From RPQJ01 sp046347155 (GTDB taxonomy: Bacteria > Pseudomonadota > Gammaproteobacteria > Steroidobacterales > Steroidobacteraceae), in NCBI GenBank assembly GCA_046347155.1, contig JAXMGT010000001.1, forward strand, positions 1,612,001-1,676,000: 64,000 bases of DNA. The letters are read 5' to 3'. Position numbers and translations under genes: made by a program. Shown here piece by piece: positions 29,151-39,207 of the stretch (position 1 is its first letter; the number at the start of each line of letters is the position of its first letter). The notes under the pieces are model-generated. The model was not told the origin of the DNA. It did not search any database and saw nothing but the letters and a program-made list of their open reading frames with translations.

Positions 29151-30452
29151 GTGCTCGGGCTGACCCGCTACCAGTGGACCGTGCTCTTCGCCGCCTGGCT
29201 CGGCTGGGGCTTCGACGTGTTCGACGGATTCCTGTTCAACTACGTGGCCCCGAACTGCGTGCCGACGCTGCTCGGACTCGCGATCGGCAGCCCGGAGGCC
29301 AAGCAGGCGACGCTCTTCTGGACGGGCGTCCTCACGTCGATCCTGCTGCTCGGCTGGGCGGCCGGGGGCATCCTGTTCGGGATGGTGGCCGACCGGATCG
29401 GCCGCACGCGCACGCTGATGCTGACGATGACGCTGTACGCGCTCGGCACCGCGGCCTGCGCATTCGCGCCGAACATCGCGGTGCTGGCCTTCTTCCGGCT
29501 CGTCGCGAGTCTCGGGATCGGCGGCGAGTGGGCGGCCGGTGCCTCGATGGTGGCCGAGGTGGTGCCGGAGGAGAAGCGGGTGGAGGCCGGGGCGCTGCTC
29601 TACACGGCGGCGCCGATGGGGCTGTTCCTCGCGACGTTCGTGAACCACCAGGTCGCGGCAGTCTGGCTTGCGGATTCGCCGGAGTACTCGTGGCGCATCG
29701 TGTTCCTGTTCGGGCTCGTTCCGGCGGCGATCGCGTTCCTGGTCCGGATGTTCGTCCGGGAGCCCGAGCGCTGGAAGGCCGTGCAGGCGAATCGCGCGCC
29801 ACCCTCGATCCGCGACCTGTTCGCGCCGGGCGTCCTGTCCGTCACGGTGCGAGGCACGCTGATGGCGATCGTCGCGCTGGTTGCGTGGTGGAGTTGCAAC
29901 GCGTTCATCCCGACCGTCTCCTCGGGACTCGCGCAGGCGACCGCGCAGGCATCGGGTTTCGGCCGCGAGGCAACGCTCGCGCTGGTTGAGTCCTGGAAAA
30001 CACAGGCAACCGCGTGGTTCAACCTCGGCGGGCTGATCGGTACGCTGCTCACGATCCCGGTCGCGAAGCACCTCGGCCGCAAGCCGATGTTCGGGATCTA
30101 CTTCGCCGCCTCGGCGGCGGCGATCTACGCGGCGTTCGGCGTCGACTGGCCGCCCGACGTCCGGCTGCACCTCTATTTCTTCATCGGGCTGTCGGTGTTC
30201 GGCGTGTTCGGCAGCTTCACGTTCTACCTGCCGGAACTCTTCCCGACCCGGCTGCGCGGGACGGGGTCCGGGTTCTGCTACAACATCGGCCGGGTGATCG
30301 CGGCGGCGGGTCCGTTCATCGTCGGCGCCATTGCCTCGCGCGGGGTCGACCACGCGATGGCGGCGATCGCCTGGGTGGCCGCCGTGCCGCTCGCGGGTCT
30401 GCTGCTCGTGCCGTTCATCATCGAGACGCGGGGCCGGGCGCTCGCGGACTAG
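29151..30452 (+). CDS. Major facilitator superfamily transporter
   Basis: This 433-residue inner-membrane protein has 12 predicted segments. The GWGFDVFDGFLFNYV motif in helix 1 and GMVADRIGRTRTL between helices 2 and 3 are those of the metabolite:H+ symporter group that includes sialate and aromatic-acid carriers; LFPTRLRGTGSGFCYNIGR is its C-terminal signature. It starts at GTG 29151 behind GAGGGGGG. Ending the tyrosine cluster, it may import tyrosine, phenylpyruvate or a related aromatic acid, which is inferred only from position. The group is not the usual one for free amino acids. Confidence 0.87.
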   Translation: MLGLTRYQWTVLFAAWLGWGFDVFDGFLFNYVAPNCVPTLLGLAIGSPEAKQATLFWTGVLTSILLLGWAAGGILFGMVADRIGRTRTLMLTMTLYALGTAACAFAPNIAVLAFFRLVASLGIGGEWAAGASMVAEVVPEEKRVEAGALLYTAAPMGLFLATFVNHQVAAVWLADSPEYSWRIVFLFGLVPAAIAFLVRMFVREPERWKAVQANRAPPSIRDLFAPGVLSVTVRGTLMAIVALVAWWSCNAFIPTVSSGLAQATAQASGFGREATLALVESWKTQATAWFNLGGLIGTLLTIPVAKHLGRKPMFGIYFAASAAAIYAAFGVDWPPDVRLHLYFFIGLSVFGVFGSFTFYLPELFPTRLRGTGSGFCYNIGRVIAAAGPFIVGAIASRGVDHAMAAIAWVAAVPLAGLLLVPFIIETRGRALAD

Positions 30453-30590
30453 CCCGGCGGTGTCCCTTGCTATAGAATTCGCGGGTCTGGAATCGTCGGC
30501 CGGCGCAAGTCACTGATCCGGCAGCGATTCCTGGCCGAGCAGGCGGGTCCCCGGGCGGGACGCGCCGGTCCGGCGGGAGATTCGCCAGAG

Positions 30591-30620
30591 AAATCCCCCT
30601 CAGCGGGGATTTTTCGTTTT
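30591..30620 (+). terminator. Leader terminator 1 ahead of rimP
   Basis: AAATCCCC at 30591-30598 pairs with GGGGATTT across the loop CTCAGC, followed by TTCGTTTT. It could also end the upstream transporter transcript. Confidence 0.75.
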
Positions 30621-30652
30621 GCGGCGGGCCGAGTGCCCGAACGCAAGAAACG

Positions 30653-30678
30653 AATGGGCCGCCGGCCCATTTTTTGTT
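30653..30678 (+). terminator. Leader terminator 2 ahead of rimP
   Basis: AATGGGCC pairs with GGCCCATT across a 3-base loop and runs into TTTTTTG. It lies 32 bases behind the first terminator and 27 bases before the rimP start codon. Confidence 0.75.
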
Positions 30679-30704
30679 TGTGCGCCCGGCGCTGGGTGGT
30701 GCCG

Positions 30705-31148
30705 ATGCAGAGGGACGCGCTGGCCGAGTTGCTGCGGCCCGTGGTCGAAGCGCAGGGCTGCGAACTGTGGGAACTCGAGTTCGTCCCCGGTCGCAGTGGC
30801 CTGCTCCGGCTCTACATCGACGCCGGGCCGGGCATCACGCTCGACGACTGCGAGCGGGTGAGCCGGGCCGTGAGCGAGGTGCTCGACCGCGACGACCCGA
30901 TCGCGGGCGAATACACGCTCGAGGTCTCCTCGCCGGGACTCGAGCGGCCGCTCAGGACGGCCGAACAGTTCGGCCGGTACGTGGGCGAGACGGTGTACGT
31001 CGAGCTTGCCGTGCCGCAGGACGGGCGGCGGCGGTACAAGGGCAGGCTGCTCGCGGCCGGCCCGGTGACGATCGAGGTCGAGGTGGACGGGCGGACCCAC
31101 GGTCTGCCGGTCCTGGGAATACGCAAGGCGCACCTGGTGGCGCCGTGA
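30705..31148 (+). CDS. rimP: Ribosome maturation factor RimP
   Basis: RimP helps assemble the 30S subunit. The 147-residue protein shows the N-terminal domain EAQGCELWELEFVPGRSGLLRLYID, the D-x-C motif LDDCERVSRAVSEVLD, and the C-terminal SH3-like domain beginning LEVSSPGLERPLRTAEQFGRYVG. ATG at 30705 is chosen because RimP usually starts just before this helix. A frame extension to 30633 would run through the second leader terminator. It is the first gene of rimP-nusA-infB-rbfA-truB-rpsO-pnp. Confidence 0.95.
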   Translation: MQRDALAELLRPVVEAQGCELWELEFVPGRSGLLRLYIDAGPGITLDDCERVSRAVSEVLDRDDPIAGEYTLEVSSPGLERPLRTAEQFGRYVGETVYVELAVPQDGRRRYKGRLLAAGPVTIEVEVDGRTHGLPVLGIRKAHLVAP

Positions 31149-31179
31149 GCCAGACACCCGCGTGGCGGGAGGACGAGCG

Positions 31180-32682
<1,503 letters not shown>

Positions 32683-32695
32683 CCGGAGGTACCCC

Positions 32696-35239
32696 ATGGC
32701 GGAAGTCACGGTCAGTCAGTTCGCCGAGGTCCTGAAGGTCCCGGTCGACAAGCTCATCGCGCAGCTCGACGAAGCCGGCATCAAGGTGAAGGGTGCCGAC
32801 GACACGATCAGCGACGAGGCGAAGATGGAACTCCTGACGCACCTGCGCCGCGCGCACGGTCGCCAGGAGGACGCGGCCGCGCCGCGCAAGATCACGCTGA
32901 AGCGCAAGGCGCAGCAGGAGATCAAGGTCGCCTCGGTGCAGGGCCGCGCCCGCACCGTGAACGTCGAGGTGCGCGCGAAGAAGACCTACCTGAACCGCAC
33001 GGTGCTCGAGGAAGAGCAGCGCCAGCGCCAGGAGGAACTGGACCGCCAGCGTGCCGCCGAGGAGGCGGTGCGCCTCGAGGCGGAGCGCAAGGAGGCCGAG
33101 CGCCGCGATGCCGACCGGCTCGAGCGCGAGCGGATGGAAGCGGAAGCGCGTCGCCGCGCGGACGAGGAAGCCCGGCAGCGGGCCGAGGAAGAAGGTGCCC
33201 GGCAGGCAGCCGCCCGCGAGCGCGAGCGCAGCGAGCGTGAGCGCGCGGAGGCCGAGCGCCGCGAGGCCGAGCCGGCCCGCCCGGCGCCGCACGCACCGAA
33301 GGTGCGCACGGCCGCCGAGGAAGAGGCGGCGCGGGCCAAGGGCGCGACGACCAAGTACGGCCGCCAGGAACTCCACGTCGGTGGCGACGCGGGCGCGCGC
33401 TACAAGAAGCGCCAACTCGCGACCCGCAGCCGGCGACCGGTGCAGGTGAGCGTCGACTCCCGTCACGGCTTCGAGCTGCCGACCGCGCCGGTGAAGCGCG
33501 AGGTGCAGCTGCCCGAGACGATCACCGTCGGCGAACTCGCCCAACGGATGGCCGTCAAGGCCAACGAGGTGATCAAGACGATGATGAAGATGGGCGTGAT
33601 GGCCACCATCAACCAGCCCATCGACCAGGACACCGCGCAGCTCGTCGTCGAGGAGTTCGGCCACTCGGCCGTCCGGCTGAAGGAAAGCGAGCTCGAAGAC
33701 ACGCTCCAGGCGGAGGCCGGCGAGGTCGAGGCGCTGCCGCGGCCGCCCGTCGTCACGATCATGGGCCACGTCGACCACGGCAAGACGTCGCTGCTCGATT
33801 ACATCCGCCGCACGAAGGTGGCGGCGGGCGAGGCCGGCGGGATCACGCAGCACATCGGCGCCTACCAGGTCGAGACGCCAAAGGGCCTGATCACGTTCAT
33901 CGACACCCCGGGCCACGCCGCGTTCACGGCAATGCGCGCCCGCGGCGCGCACGTGACCGACATCGTCGTGCTGGTGGTCGCGGCCGACGACGGCGTGATG
34001 CCGCAGACGATCGAGGCGATCCAGCACGCGCGCGCGGCGGGCGTGCCGATCGTCGTCGCGGTCAACAAGATCGACAAGAGCGATGCGGATCCCGATCGCG
34101 TCCGCAACGACCTTGCGAAGCAGAACGTCATACCGGAGGACTGGGGCGGCGACACGCTGTTCGTGCACGTCTCGGCGCGCACCGGCGCGGGCATCGACCA
34201 GCTGCTCGAGACGATCCTGCTGCAGGCCGAGGTGCTCGACCTGAAGGCCCCGCAGGACGGCCTCGCCGTCGGCGTCGTGCTCGAGTCCTCGATCGAGAAG
34301 GGCCGCGGCCCCGTCGCGACGGTGCTCGTGAAGCGCGGCACGCTCAAGTCCGGCGACCCGATCATCGCCGGGCAGGAGTTCGGCCGTGTGCGCGCGCTGT
34401 TCGACGCGACCGGGAAGCAGGTGCCGAGCGCGGGACCGGCGGTGCCGGTCGCGGTGCTGGGCCTGTCCAACGCGCCGAATGCCGGCGACGACCTGCTGGT
34501 CGTCGACAGCGAGCGCAAGGCGCGCGAAGTCGCGCTGCATCGCCAGGGCAAGTTCCGCGACGTGCGCCTCGCGGGCGCCGCGAAGAAGGTCGAGGACGTC
34601 TTCTCGCAGATGGGCGAGCAGACCGGCGCCGTCGTCGCGCTGATCGTCAAGGCGGACGTGCAGGGCAGCGCGGAGGCGCTGCGCGACGCGCTCTCGAAGC
34701 TCTCGGGCGACGAGGTGGCCGTGAAGGTCATCGCGAGCGGCGTGGGCGGCATCACCGAATCGGACGTCACGCTGGCCGCGGCCTCGCGGGCCCGGATCAT
34801 CGGCTTCAACGTGCGCGCCGACGGTGCCGCGCGAAACGCGATGAAGGACTCCGGCGTCGACGTGCGCTACTACAGCATCATCTACGAGGCGATCGACGAC
34901 GTGAAGCAGGCGATGAGCGGCCTGCTGAAGCCAGAGATCAAGGAGCAGATCGTCGGCCTCGCCGAGGTCCGCGAGGTGTTCCGGTCGAGCAAGTTCGGCA
35001 CCGTCGCCGGGTGCCTGGTCGTCGAAGGCTTCATCAAGCGCGGCAACCCGGTCCGCGTGCTCCGCGACAACGTCGTGATCCACCAGGGCGAGCTCGACTC
35101 GCTGAAGCGGTTCAAGGACGATGCGGGCGAGGTCCGGGCCGGTACCGAGTGCGGCATCGGCGTGCGCAACTACAACGACATCCGCGCGGGCGACCAGATC
35201 GAGTGCTATGCCCGCGTCGAGGTCGCGCGCAGCGCGTGA
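32696..35239 (+). CDS. infB: Translation initiation factor IF-2
   Basis: This GTPase brings fMet-tRNA to the 30S subunit. The 847-residue protein has the IF2N domain at the start (VTVSQFAEVLKVPVDKLIAQL), a charged Glu/Arg/Ala helix-rich region (about residues 100-230), and a second IF2N (ITVGELAQRMAVKANEVIKTMM). The G domain has G1 GHVDHGKTSLL, G2 GGITQHIGAY, G3 DTPGHAAF and G4 NKIDK. Domains II-IV include the tRNA-binding C-terminus. It lies 13 bases behind nusA and is followed by rbfA after 9 bases. Confidence 0.97.
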   Translation: MAEVTVSQFAEVLKVPVDKLIAQLDEAGIKVKGADDTISDEAKMELLTHLRRAHGRQEDAAAPRKITLKRKAQQEIKVASVQGRARTVNVEVRAKKTYLNRTVLEEEQRQRQEELDRQRAAEEAVRLEAERKEAERRDADRLERERMEAEARRRADEEARQRAEEEGARQAAARERERSERERAEAERREAEPARPAPHAPKVRTAAEEEAARAKGATTKYGRQELHVGGDAGARYKKRQLATRSRRPVQVSVDSRHGFELPTAPVKREVQLPETITVGELAQRMAVKANEVIKTMMKMGVMATINQPIDQDTAQLVVEEFGHSAVRLKESELEDTLQAEAGEVEALPRPPVVTIMGHVDHGKTSLLDYIRRTKVAAGEAGGITQHIGAYQVETPKGLITFIDTPGHAAFTAMRARGAHVTDIVVLVVAADDGVMPQTIEAIQHARAAGVPIVVAVNKIDKSDADPDRVRNDLAKQNVIPEDWGGDTLFVHVSARTGAGIDQLLETILLQAEVLDLKAPQDGLAVGVVLESSIEKGRGPVATVLVKRGTLKSGDPIIAGQEFGRVRALFDATGKQVPSAGPAVPVAVLGLSNAPNAGDDLLVVDSERKAREVALHRQGKFRDVRLAGAAKKVEDVFSQMGEQTGAVVALIVKADVQGSAEALRDALSKLSGDEVAVKVIASGVGGITESDVTLAAASRARIIGFNVRADGAARNAMKDSGVDVRYYSIIYEAIDDVKQAMSGLLKPEIKEQIVGLAEVREVFRSSKFGTVAGCLVVEGFIKRGNPVRVLRDNVVIHQGELDSLKRFKDDAGEVRAGTECGIGVRNYNDIRAGDQIECYARVEVARSA

Positions 35240-35248
35240 CGCACCGCC

Positions 35249-35644
35249 ATGCCGCGTGAAGTGCCGCGGGCGCGACGCGTCGCCGAGCAGGTGCAGCGCA
35301 CCCTCTCGGAGATGCTGCTGCGCGAGGTGCGTGACCCGCGCCTGAAGCCGCTCACGATCACGCACGTGAAGGTGTCGCCGGACCTGACGCACGCGTGGGT
35401 CCACTACGCGCCGCTGCTCGGCGGCGCCCCCGACCCGCTGCAGCAGGAGATCCTCGACGAGGCGGCGCGCCGGCTGCGCGGGCCGCTCGGCCGCGCACTC
35501 CGGCTGCGGCTCGCGCCCGAGATCCACTTCAGCCCGGACGAGGAACTCGAGCGCGGCAACCGCCTCGACGACCTGATCACCCGCGCGGTGCGCGAAGACC
35601 GCACTCGACGCCCCGACGGCGAGCCCGGGGACGACGGGCAGTGA
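35249..35644 (+). CDS. rbfA: 30S ribosome-binding factor RbfA
   Basis: RbfA is a cold-shock-related 30S maturation factor. The 131-residue protein has the KH-like fold markers RVAEQVQRTLSEMLLREVRDPRL at the start, VKVSPDLTHAWVHY, and PEIHFSPDEELERGNRLDDLI near the end, plus a short charged tail. Its stop overlaps the GTG of truB. Confidence 0.95.
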   Translation: MPREVPRARRVAEQVQRTLSEMLLREVRDPRLKPLTITHVKVSPDLTHAWVHYAPLLGGAPDPLQQEILDEAARRLRGPLGRALRLRLAPEIHFSPDEELERGNRLDDLITRAVREDRTRRPDGEPGDDGQ

Positions 35645-36594
35645 CCGGCACGGCGCCTGGTCGTGCCGTGCGCCGGCCGTGGCGCGCGGTCGACGGCATC
35701 GTGCTCCTCGACAAGCCATCCGGCCTGTCCTCCAACCACGCGCTGCAGCGCGTCCGCCGGGCGCTCGCCGCGGCCAAGGGCGGCCACGCCGGCACGCTCG
35801 ACCCGCTGGCGACCGGCATGCTGCCACTGTGTTTCGGTCGCGCCACGAACGCCTGCGGGCCTCTGCTCGGCAGTCGCAAGGCCTATCGCGCGGACCTGGC
35901 GCTCGGGCGGGCGACCGCGACCGGCGACGCCGAGGGTGCCGTGACGCTCGAGCGACCGGTACCGGCGCTCGACGAGGGCATCATCGACGCCGCGCTCGGG
36001 CGTTTTCGCGGCGAAATCGACCAGGTCCCGCCGATGCATTCCGCGATCAAGGTGGACGGGCGGCCGCTCTACGAACGGGCCCGGCGCGGCGAGAACGTGC
36101 CCCGGGCGGCGCGCCGGATCGTGATCGGGCGGCTCGAATGCGTGGGGCTGGGGCCGGACCGGCTTGCGTTCGAGGTCGAGTGCTCGAAGGGGACCTACGT
36201 CCGGGTGCTGGGCGAGGAGATTGCCGCGGCACTCGGCACCTGCGGCCACCTGGCGGCGCTCCGCCGACTCTGGGTCGAACCATTCGACCCGGCCGACATG
36301 GTCACGCTCGATGCGATCGAGGCCTGGGCAGCGGCCGGCGGGGATGATCCGCGCGGCGAGCGCTGGTGGCTGCCGTCCGATCGGGCGTACCCGGGCCTGC
36401 CGCGCGTGGACCTCGACGACACGCAGGCCCGGCACCTGGCCCAGGGGCGCGTGCTCGCCGCGCCGGTCCTCGACCCGGCCGGCGGGCCGGCCCGGGCCTA
36501 TGCGCCGGACGGGACGTTCCTCGGATTGGTCGAGCCTGTGCCGGACGGCGGCCTGCGGGTGCTTCGGCTCTTCGTGGGCCCCCCGGAGGCTTGA
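35641..36594 (+). CDS. truB: tRNA pseudouridine-55 synthase TruB
   Basis: TruB makes pseudouridine 55 in the T-loop of tRNAs. The 317-residue protein has GIVLLDKPSGLSSNHALQRVRR, the catalytic Asp in GHAGTLDPLATGMLPL, SRKAYRADLALG, QVPPMHSAIKVDGRPLYE and SKGTYVRVLGEEI, followed by a C-terminal PUA-like domain. It starts at GTG 35641 in the rbfA stop. The first 13 residues are Arg-rich and not conserved in the family. The -35 box of the rpsO promoter overlaps its stop codon. Confidence 0.96.
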   Translation: MTGTAPGRAVRRPWRAVDGIVLLDKPSGLSSNHALQRVRRALAAAKGGHAGTLDPLATGMLPLCFGRATNACGPLLGSRKAYRADLALGRATATGDAEGAVTLERPVPALDEGIIDAALGRFRGEIDQVPPMHSAIKVDGRPLYERARRGENVPRAARRIVIGRLECVGLGPDRLAFEVECSKGTYVRVLGEEIAAALGTCGHLAALRRLWVEPFDPADMVTLDAIEAWAAAGGDDPRGERWWLPSDRAYPGLPRVDLDDTQARHLAQGRVLAAPVLDPAGGPARAYAPDGTFLGLVEPVPDGGLRVLRLFVGPPEA

Positions 36595-36620
36595 GAATCC
36601 GGATGCATAACGGGTAAAAT
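36591..36620 (+). promoter_or_regulatory. Promoter of rpsO
   Basis: TTGAGA (36591-36596) and TAAAAT (36615-36620) are separated by 18 bases, each one mismatch from the sigma-70 consensus. The -35 box overlaps the truB stop, so rpsO-pnp can be read independently of rimP-truB, as in E. coli. Confidence 0.8.
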
Positions 36621-36666
36621 GCGCGGCTCACCAAAGGCATACACGATTTTTTGAGGATTCCAAACG

Positions 36667-36936
36667 ATGGGACTGACCACCGAGCGCAAGGGCGAGATCG
36701 TCGGCGAGTACGCCCGCAGCAGCAATGACACCGGTTCGCCCGAGGTCCAGATCGCGCTGCTCTCCGCCCGCATCAACGAACTCGGCGATCACTTCAGCAC
36801 GCACAAGCGCGACCACAGCTCGCGTCGCGGCCTCCTGAAGCTCGTCACGCAGCGTCGCAAGCTCCTCGACTACTTGAAGTCCTCGGACCCTGCCCGGTAC
36901 CAGGACGTCGTGAGCCGGCTCGGCCTGCGTCGCTGA
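36667..36936 (+). CDS. rpsO: 30S ribosomal protein S15
   Basis: The 89-residue protein is a standard S15: MGLTTERKGEIVGEYARSSNDTGS at the start, the 16S rRNA contact region HFSTHKRDHSSRRGLLKLV, and RRKLLDYLKSSDPARYQ. The leader of about 40 bases is relatively AT-rich for this genome. pnp follows after 77 bases that carry a hairpin. Confidence 0.98.
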   Translation: MGLTTERKGEIVGEYARSSNDTGSPEVQIALLSARINELGDHFSTHKRDHSSRRGLLKLVTQRRKLLDYLKSSDPARYQDVVSRLGLRR

Positions 36937-36946
36937 CCCCGCGAAC

Positions 36947-36969
36947 TCCGGCCCGCCCTGCGGGCCGGA
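36947..36969 (+). terminator. Hairpin between rpsO and pnp
   Basis: TCCGGCCCGC (36947-36956) and its complement (36960-36969) flank a 3-base loop and are followed by TTCGTTTC. This may be a partial terminator or a processing site; in E. coli the same gap carries a terminator and an RNase III site used in pnp autocontrol. Confidence 0.6.
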
Positions 36970-37013
36970 TTCGTTTCGGCACCCCCCAAGACCCCGAATT
37001 CCAGGACACCATC

Positions 37014-39098
37014 GTGAACGTCCACAAGAAGACTTTTCCCTACGGCCCGCACACCGTCACGCTCGAGACCGGCCGCCTGGCGCGCCAGGCCGACGGCGCA
37101 GTACTCGTCTCCATGGGAGACACTTCGGTCCTCGTCACGGCCGTCGGCCGCAAGGAAGCGGACCCGAACAAGGATTTCTTCCCGCTGACCGTCAACTACG
37201 TCGAGAAGACCTATGCCGCCGGGCGCATCCCGGGCGGCTTCTTCAAGCGCGAAGGCCGGCCGACGGAGAAGGAGACGCTGACGTCGCGACTGATCGACCG
37301 GCCGATCCGCCCGCTGTTCCCCGAGGGTTTCTTCAACGAGGTCCAGGTGGTCGCGACGGTCGTCTCGCTCGACCCGGACATCGATTCGGACATCCCGGCG
37401 ATGCTCGGCGCCTCGGCGGCGCTCGCGATCTCCGGCATCCCGTTCAAGGGCCCGATCGGCGCCGCGAAGGTCGGCTACCGTGACGGCAAGTACCTGCTCA
37501 ACCCGACCGCGAAGGACCTCACGACCTCGCAGCTCGACCTCGTCGTCGCCGGCACGGCCGACGCGGTGCTGATGGTCGAGTCCGAGGCGAAGATGCTGCC
37601 CGAGGACGTGATGCTCGGCGCCGTCGTGTTCGGCCACGAGCAGATGCAGGTCGCGATCCAGGCGATCCGCGAGCTGGCCGCCGAGGCGGGCAAGCCGGCC
37701 TGGACCTGGACGGCGCCGGCCACCGACGCGGAACTCGTGGCCGCGGTGGCCGGGCTCGCGGGCAAGGCGCTCGGCGAGGCCTACACGATCACGGACAAGC
37801 AGAAGCGCTACGCGCGCATCGGCGAGATCAAGAAGGCGACCGTCGAGGCGCTCGCGGGCGGCGAGTCCCCGAAGTACACGGCGCGCAAGGTCGGCGACCA
37901 GCTCGGCATGCTCGAGTACAACCTGGTCCGCGGCCGCATCCTGGCCGGCGAGCCGCGCATCGACGGGCGCGACATGCACACGGTGCGAAAGATCACCGTG
38001 CAGACCGGCGTGTTGCCGCGCACGCACGGTTCGGCGCTCTTCACCCGTGGCGAGACTCAGGCGCTCGTCACGACGACGCTCGGCACGGGCCGCGACGCGC
38101 AGATCATCGATGCGCTGGCCGGCGAGCGCAAGGAACCGTTCATGCTCCACTACAACTTCCCGCCGTTCTCGGTGGGCGAGACGGGCATGATGGGTTCGCC
38201 GAAGCGCCGCGAGATCGGCCACGGCAACCTGGCGCGCCGCGGCGTTGCGGCCGTGATGCCCGACATGGCGACGTTCCCGTACGTGATCCGCGTGGTCTCC
38301 GAGATCCTCGAGTCGAACGGCTCGAGCTCGATGGCCTCCGTCTGCGGCACCAGCCTGTCGCTGATGGATGCCGGCGTGCCGCTCAAGGCGCCGGTGGCCG
38401 GCGTCGCGATGGGTCTCGTGCTCGAGGGCGGCAAGTTCCAGGTGCTCACGGACATCCTCGGCGACGAGGACCACCTCGGCGACATGGACTTCAAGGTCGC
38501 GGGCACCTCGAACGGCGTCACGGCGCTGCAGATGGACATCAAGATCGAGGGCATCACCCGCGAGATCATGAAGGTCGCGCTCGAACACGCACACAAGGCG
38601 CGCCTGCACATCCTCGGCGAAATGGCCAAGGTCATCACCGCGGCGCGCCCGCAGATGTCCGAGTGGGCGCCCACGATCATCACGATCAAGATCGACCCGG
38701 AGAAGATCCGCGAGGTCATCGGCAAGGGTGGCGCGGTCATCCGCGCGATCACGGAGGAGACCGGCACGACGATCGACATCGAGAACGACGGCACGGTCAA
38801 GATCGCGTCGGTCAACGGCGCCGCGGGCCGCGAGGCCCAGCGCCGGATCGAGCTGATCACCTCGGAGGTCGAGGTCGGGGCGATCTACGAGGGGCGCGTC
38901 GTGCGGCTGATGGACTTCGGCGCGTTCGTGCAGATCCTGCCCGGCAAGGACGGCCTCGTGCACATCTCGCAGATCTCCGAGGAGCGCGTCGAGCGCGTGA
39001 GCGACAAGCTGAAGGAAGGCGACGTCGTGCGCGTGAAGGTGCTCGAGGTCGACCGGCAGGGTCGCGTGCGCCTGTCGATGCGCAACGTCGACGCCTGA
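37014..39098 (+). CDS. pnp: Polyribonucleotide nucleotidyltransferase (PNPase)
   Basis: PNPase degrades RNA 3' to 5' with phosphate and is part of the degradosome. The 694-residue protein contains two RNase PH domains: the first starts GPHTVTLETGRLARQADGAV, the second includes GQ-less MSSPKR-type core segments such as GETGMMGSPKRREIGHG and SNGSSSMASVCGTSLSLMDAG. A KH domain (VIGKGGAVIRAITEETG) and an S1 domain (GRVVRLMDFGAFVQILPGKDGLVH) end the protein. The start is GTG 37014. A terminator follows 41 bases behind the stop. Confidence 0.97.
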   Translation: MNVHKKTFPYGPHTVTLETGRLARQADGAVLVSMGDTSVLVTAVGRKEADPNKDFFPLTVNYVEKTYAAGRIPGGFFKREGRPTEKETLTSRLIDRPIRPLFPEGFFNEVQVVATVVSLDPDIDSDIPAMLGASAALAISGIPFKGPIGAAKVGYRDGKYLLNPTAKDLTTSQLDLVVAGTADAVLMVESEAKMLPEDVMLGAVVFGHEQMQVAIQAIRELAAEAGKPAWTWTAPATDAELVAAVAGLAGKALGEAYTITDKQKRYARIGEIKKATVEALAGGESPKYTARKVGDQLGMLEYNLVRGRILAGEPRIDGRDMHTVRKITVQTGVLPRTHGSALFTRGETQALVTTTLGTGRDAQIIDALAGERKEPFMLHYNFPPFSVGETGMMGSPKRREIGHGNLARRGVAAVMPDMATFPYVIRVVSEILESNGSSSMASVCGTSLSLMDAGVPLKAPVAGVAMGLVLEGGKFQVLTDILGDEDHLGDMDFKVAGTSNGVTALQMDIKIEGITREIMKVALEHAHKARLHILGEMAKVITAARPQMSEWAPTIITIKIDPEKIREVIGKGGAVIRAITEETGTTIDIENDGTVKIASVNGAAGREAQRRIELITSEVEVGAIYEGRVVRLMDFGAFVQILPGKDGLVHISQISEERVERVSDKLKEGDVVRVKVLEVDRQGRVRLSMRNVDA

Positions 39099-39139
39099 CG
39101 GCGGGCGGCCGCAACTCGCGGCCGCGGATGGCTGACGCA

Positions 39140-39172
39140 AACAGGGCCGGCATTGCCGGCCCTGTTCGTTCG
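39140..39172 (+). terminator. Terminator behind pnp
   Basis: AACAGGGCCGGC (39140-39151) and its exact complement (39155-39166) flank the loop ATT, followed by CGTTCG. The T-tail is short on both strands, but the 12-bp stem between the convergent pnp and phaR genes fits a bidirectional terminator. Confidence 0.7.
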
Positions 39173-39207
39173 GGATGCCTTCCGGCCCGCCCGCCGGGCC
39201 CGACAGC

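Larger units (their letters stand above)
30471..30680 (+). promoter_or_regulatory. Structured leader of rimP-nusA-infB with two tandem terminators
   Basis: The 252 bases between the transporter and rimP hold no gene. A TATAGAAT -10 box is at 30471-30478 (weak -35). A hairpin follows: GGAATCG (30489-30495) pairs with CGATTCC (30525-30531) and GCCGG (30499-30503) with CCGGC (30518-30522). Then come two intrinsic-terminator shapes. The first, 30591-30620, has AAATCCCC/GGGGATTT and a T-rich tail. The second, 30653-30678, has AATGGGCC/GGCCCATT with TTTTTTG. Both lie upstream of rimP, so the operon can only be read by passing them. E. coli nusA is known to repress its own operon, so attenuation controlled by NusA is a reasonable reading. 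Confidence 0.65.

Noticed and set aside
30489..30531. Leader hairpin as a tRNA (metY-like) ahead of rimP
   Set aside because: No T-loop TTCGA motif, D-arm or CCA end is present; it is only a compound hairpin.
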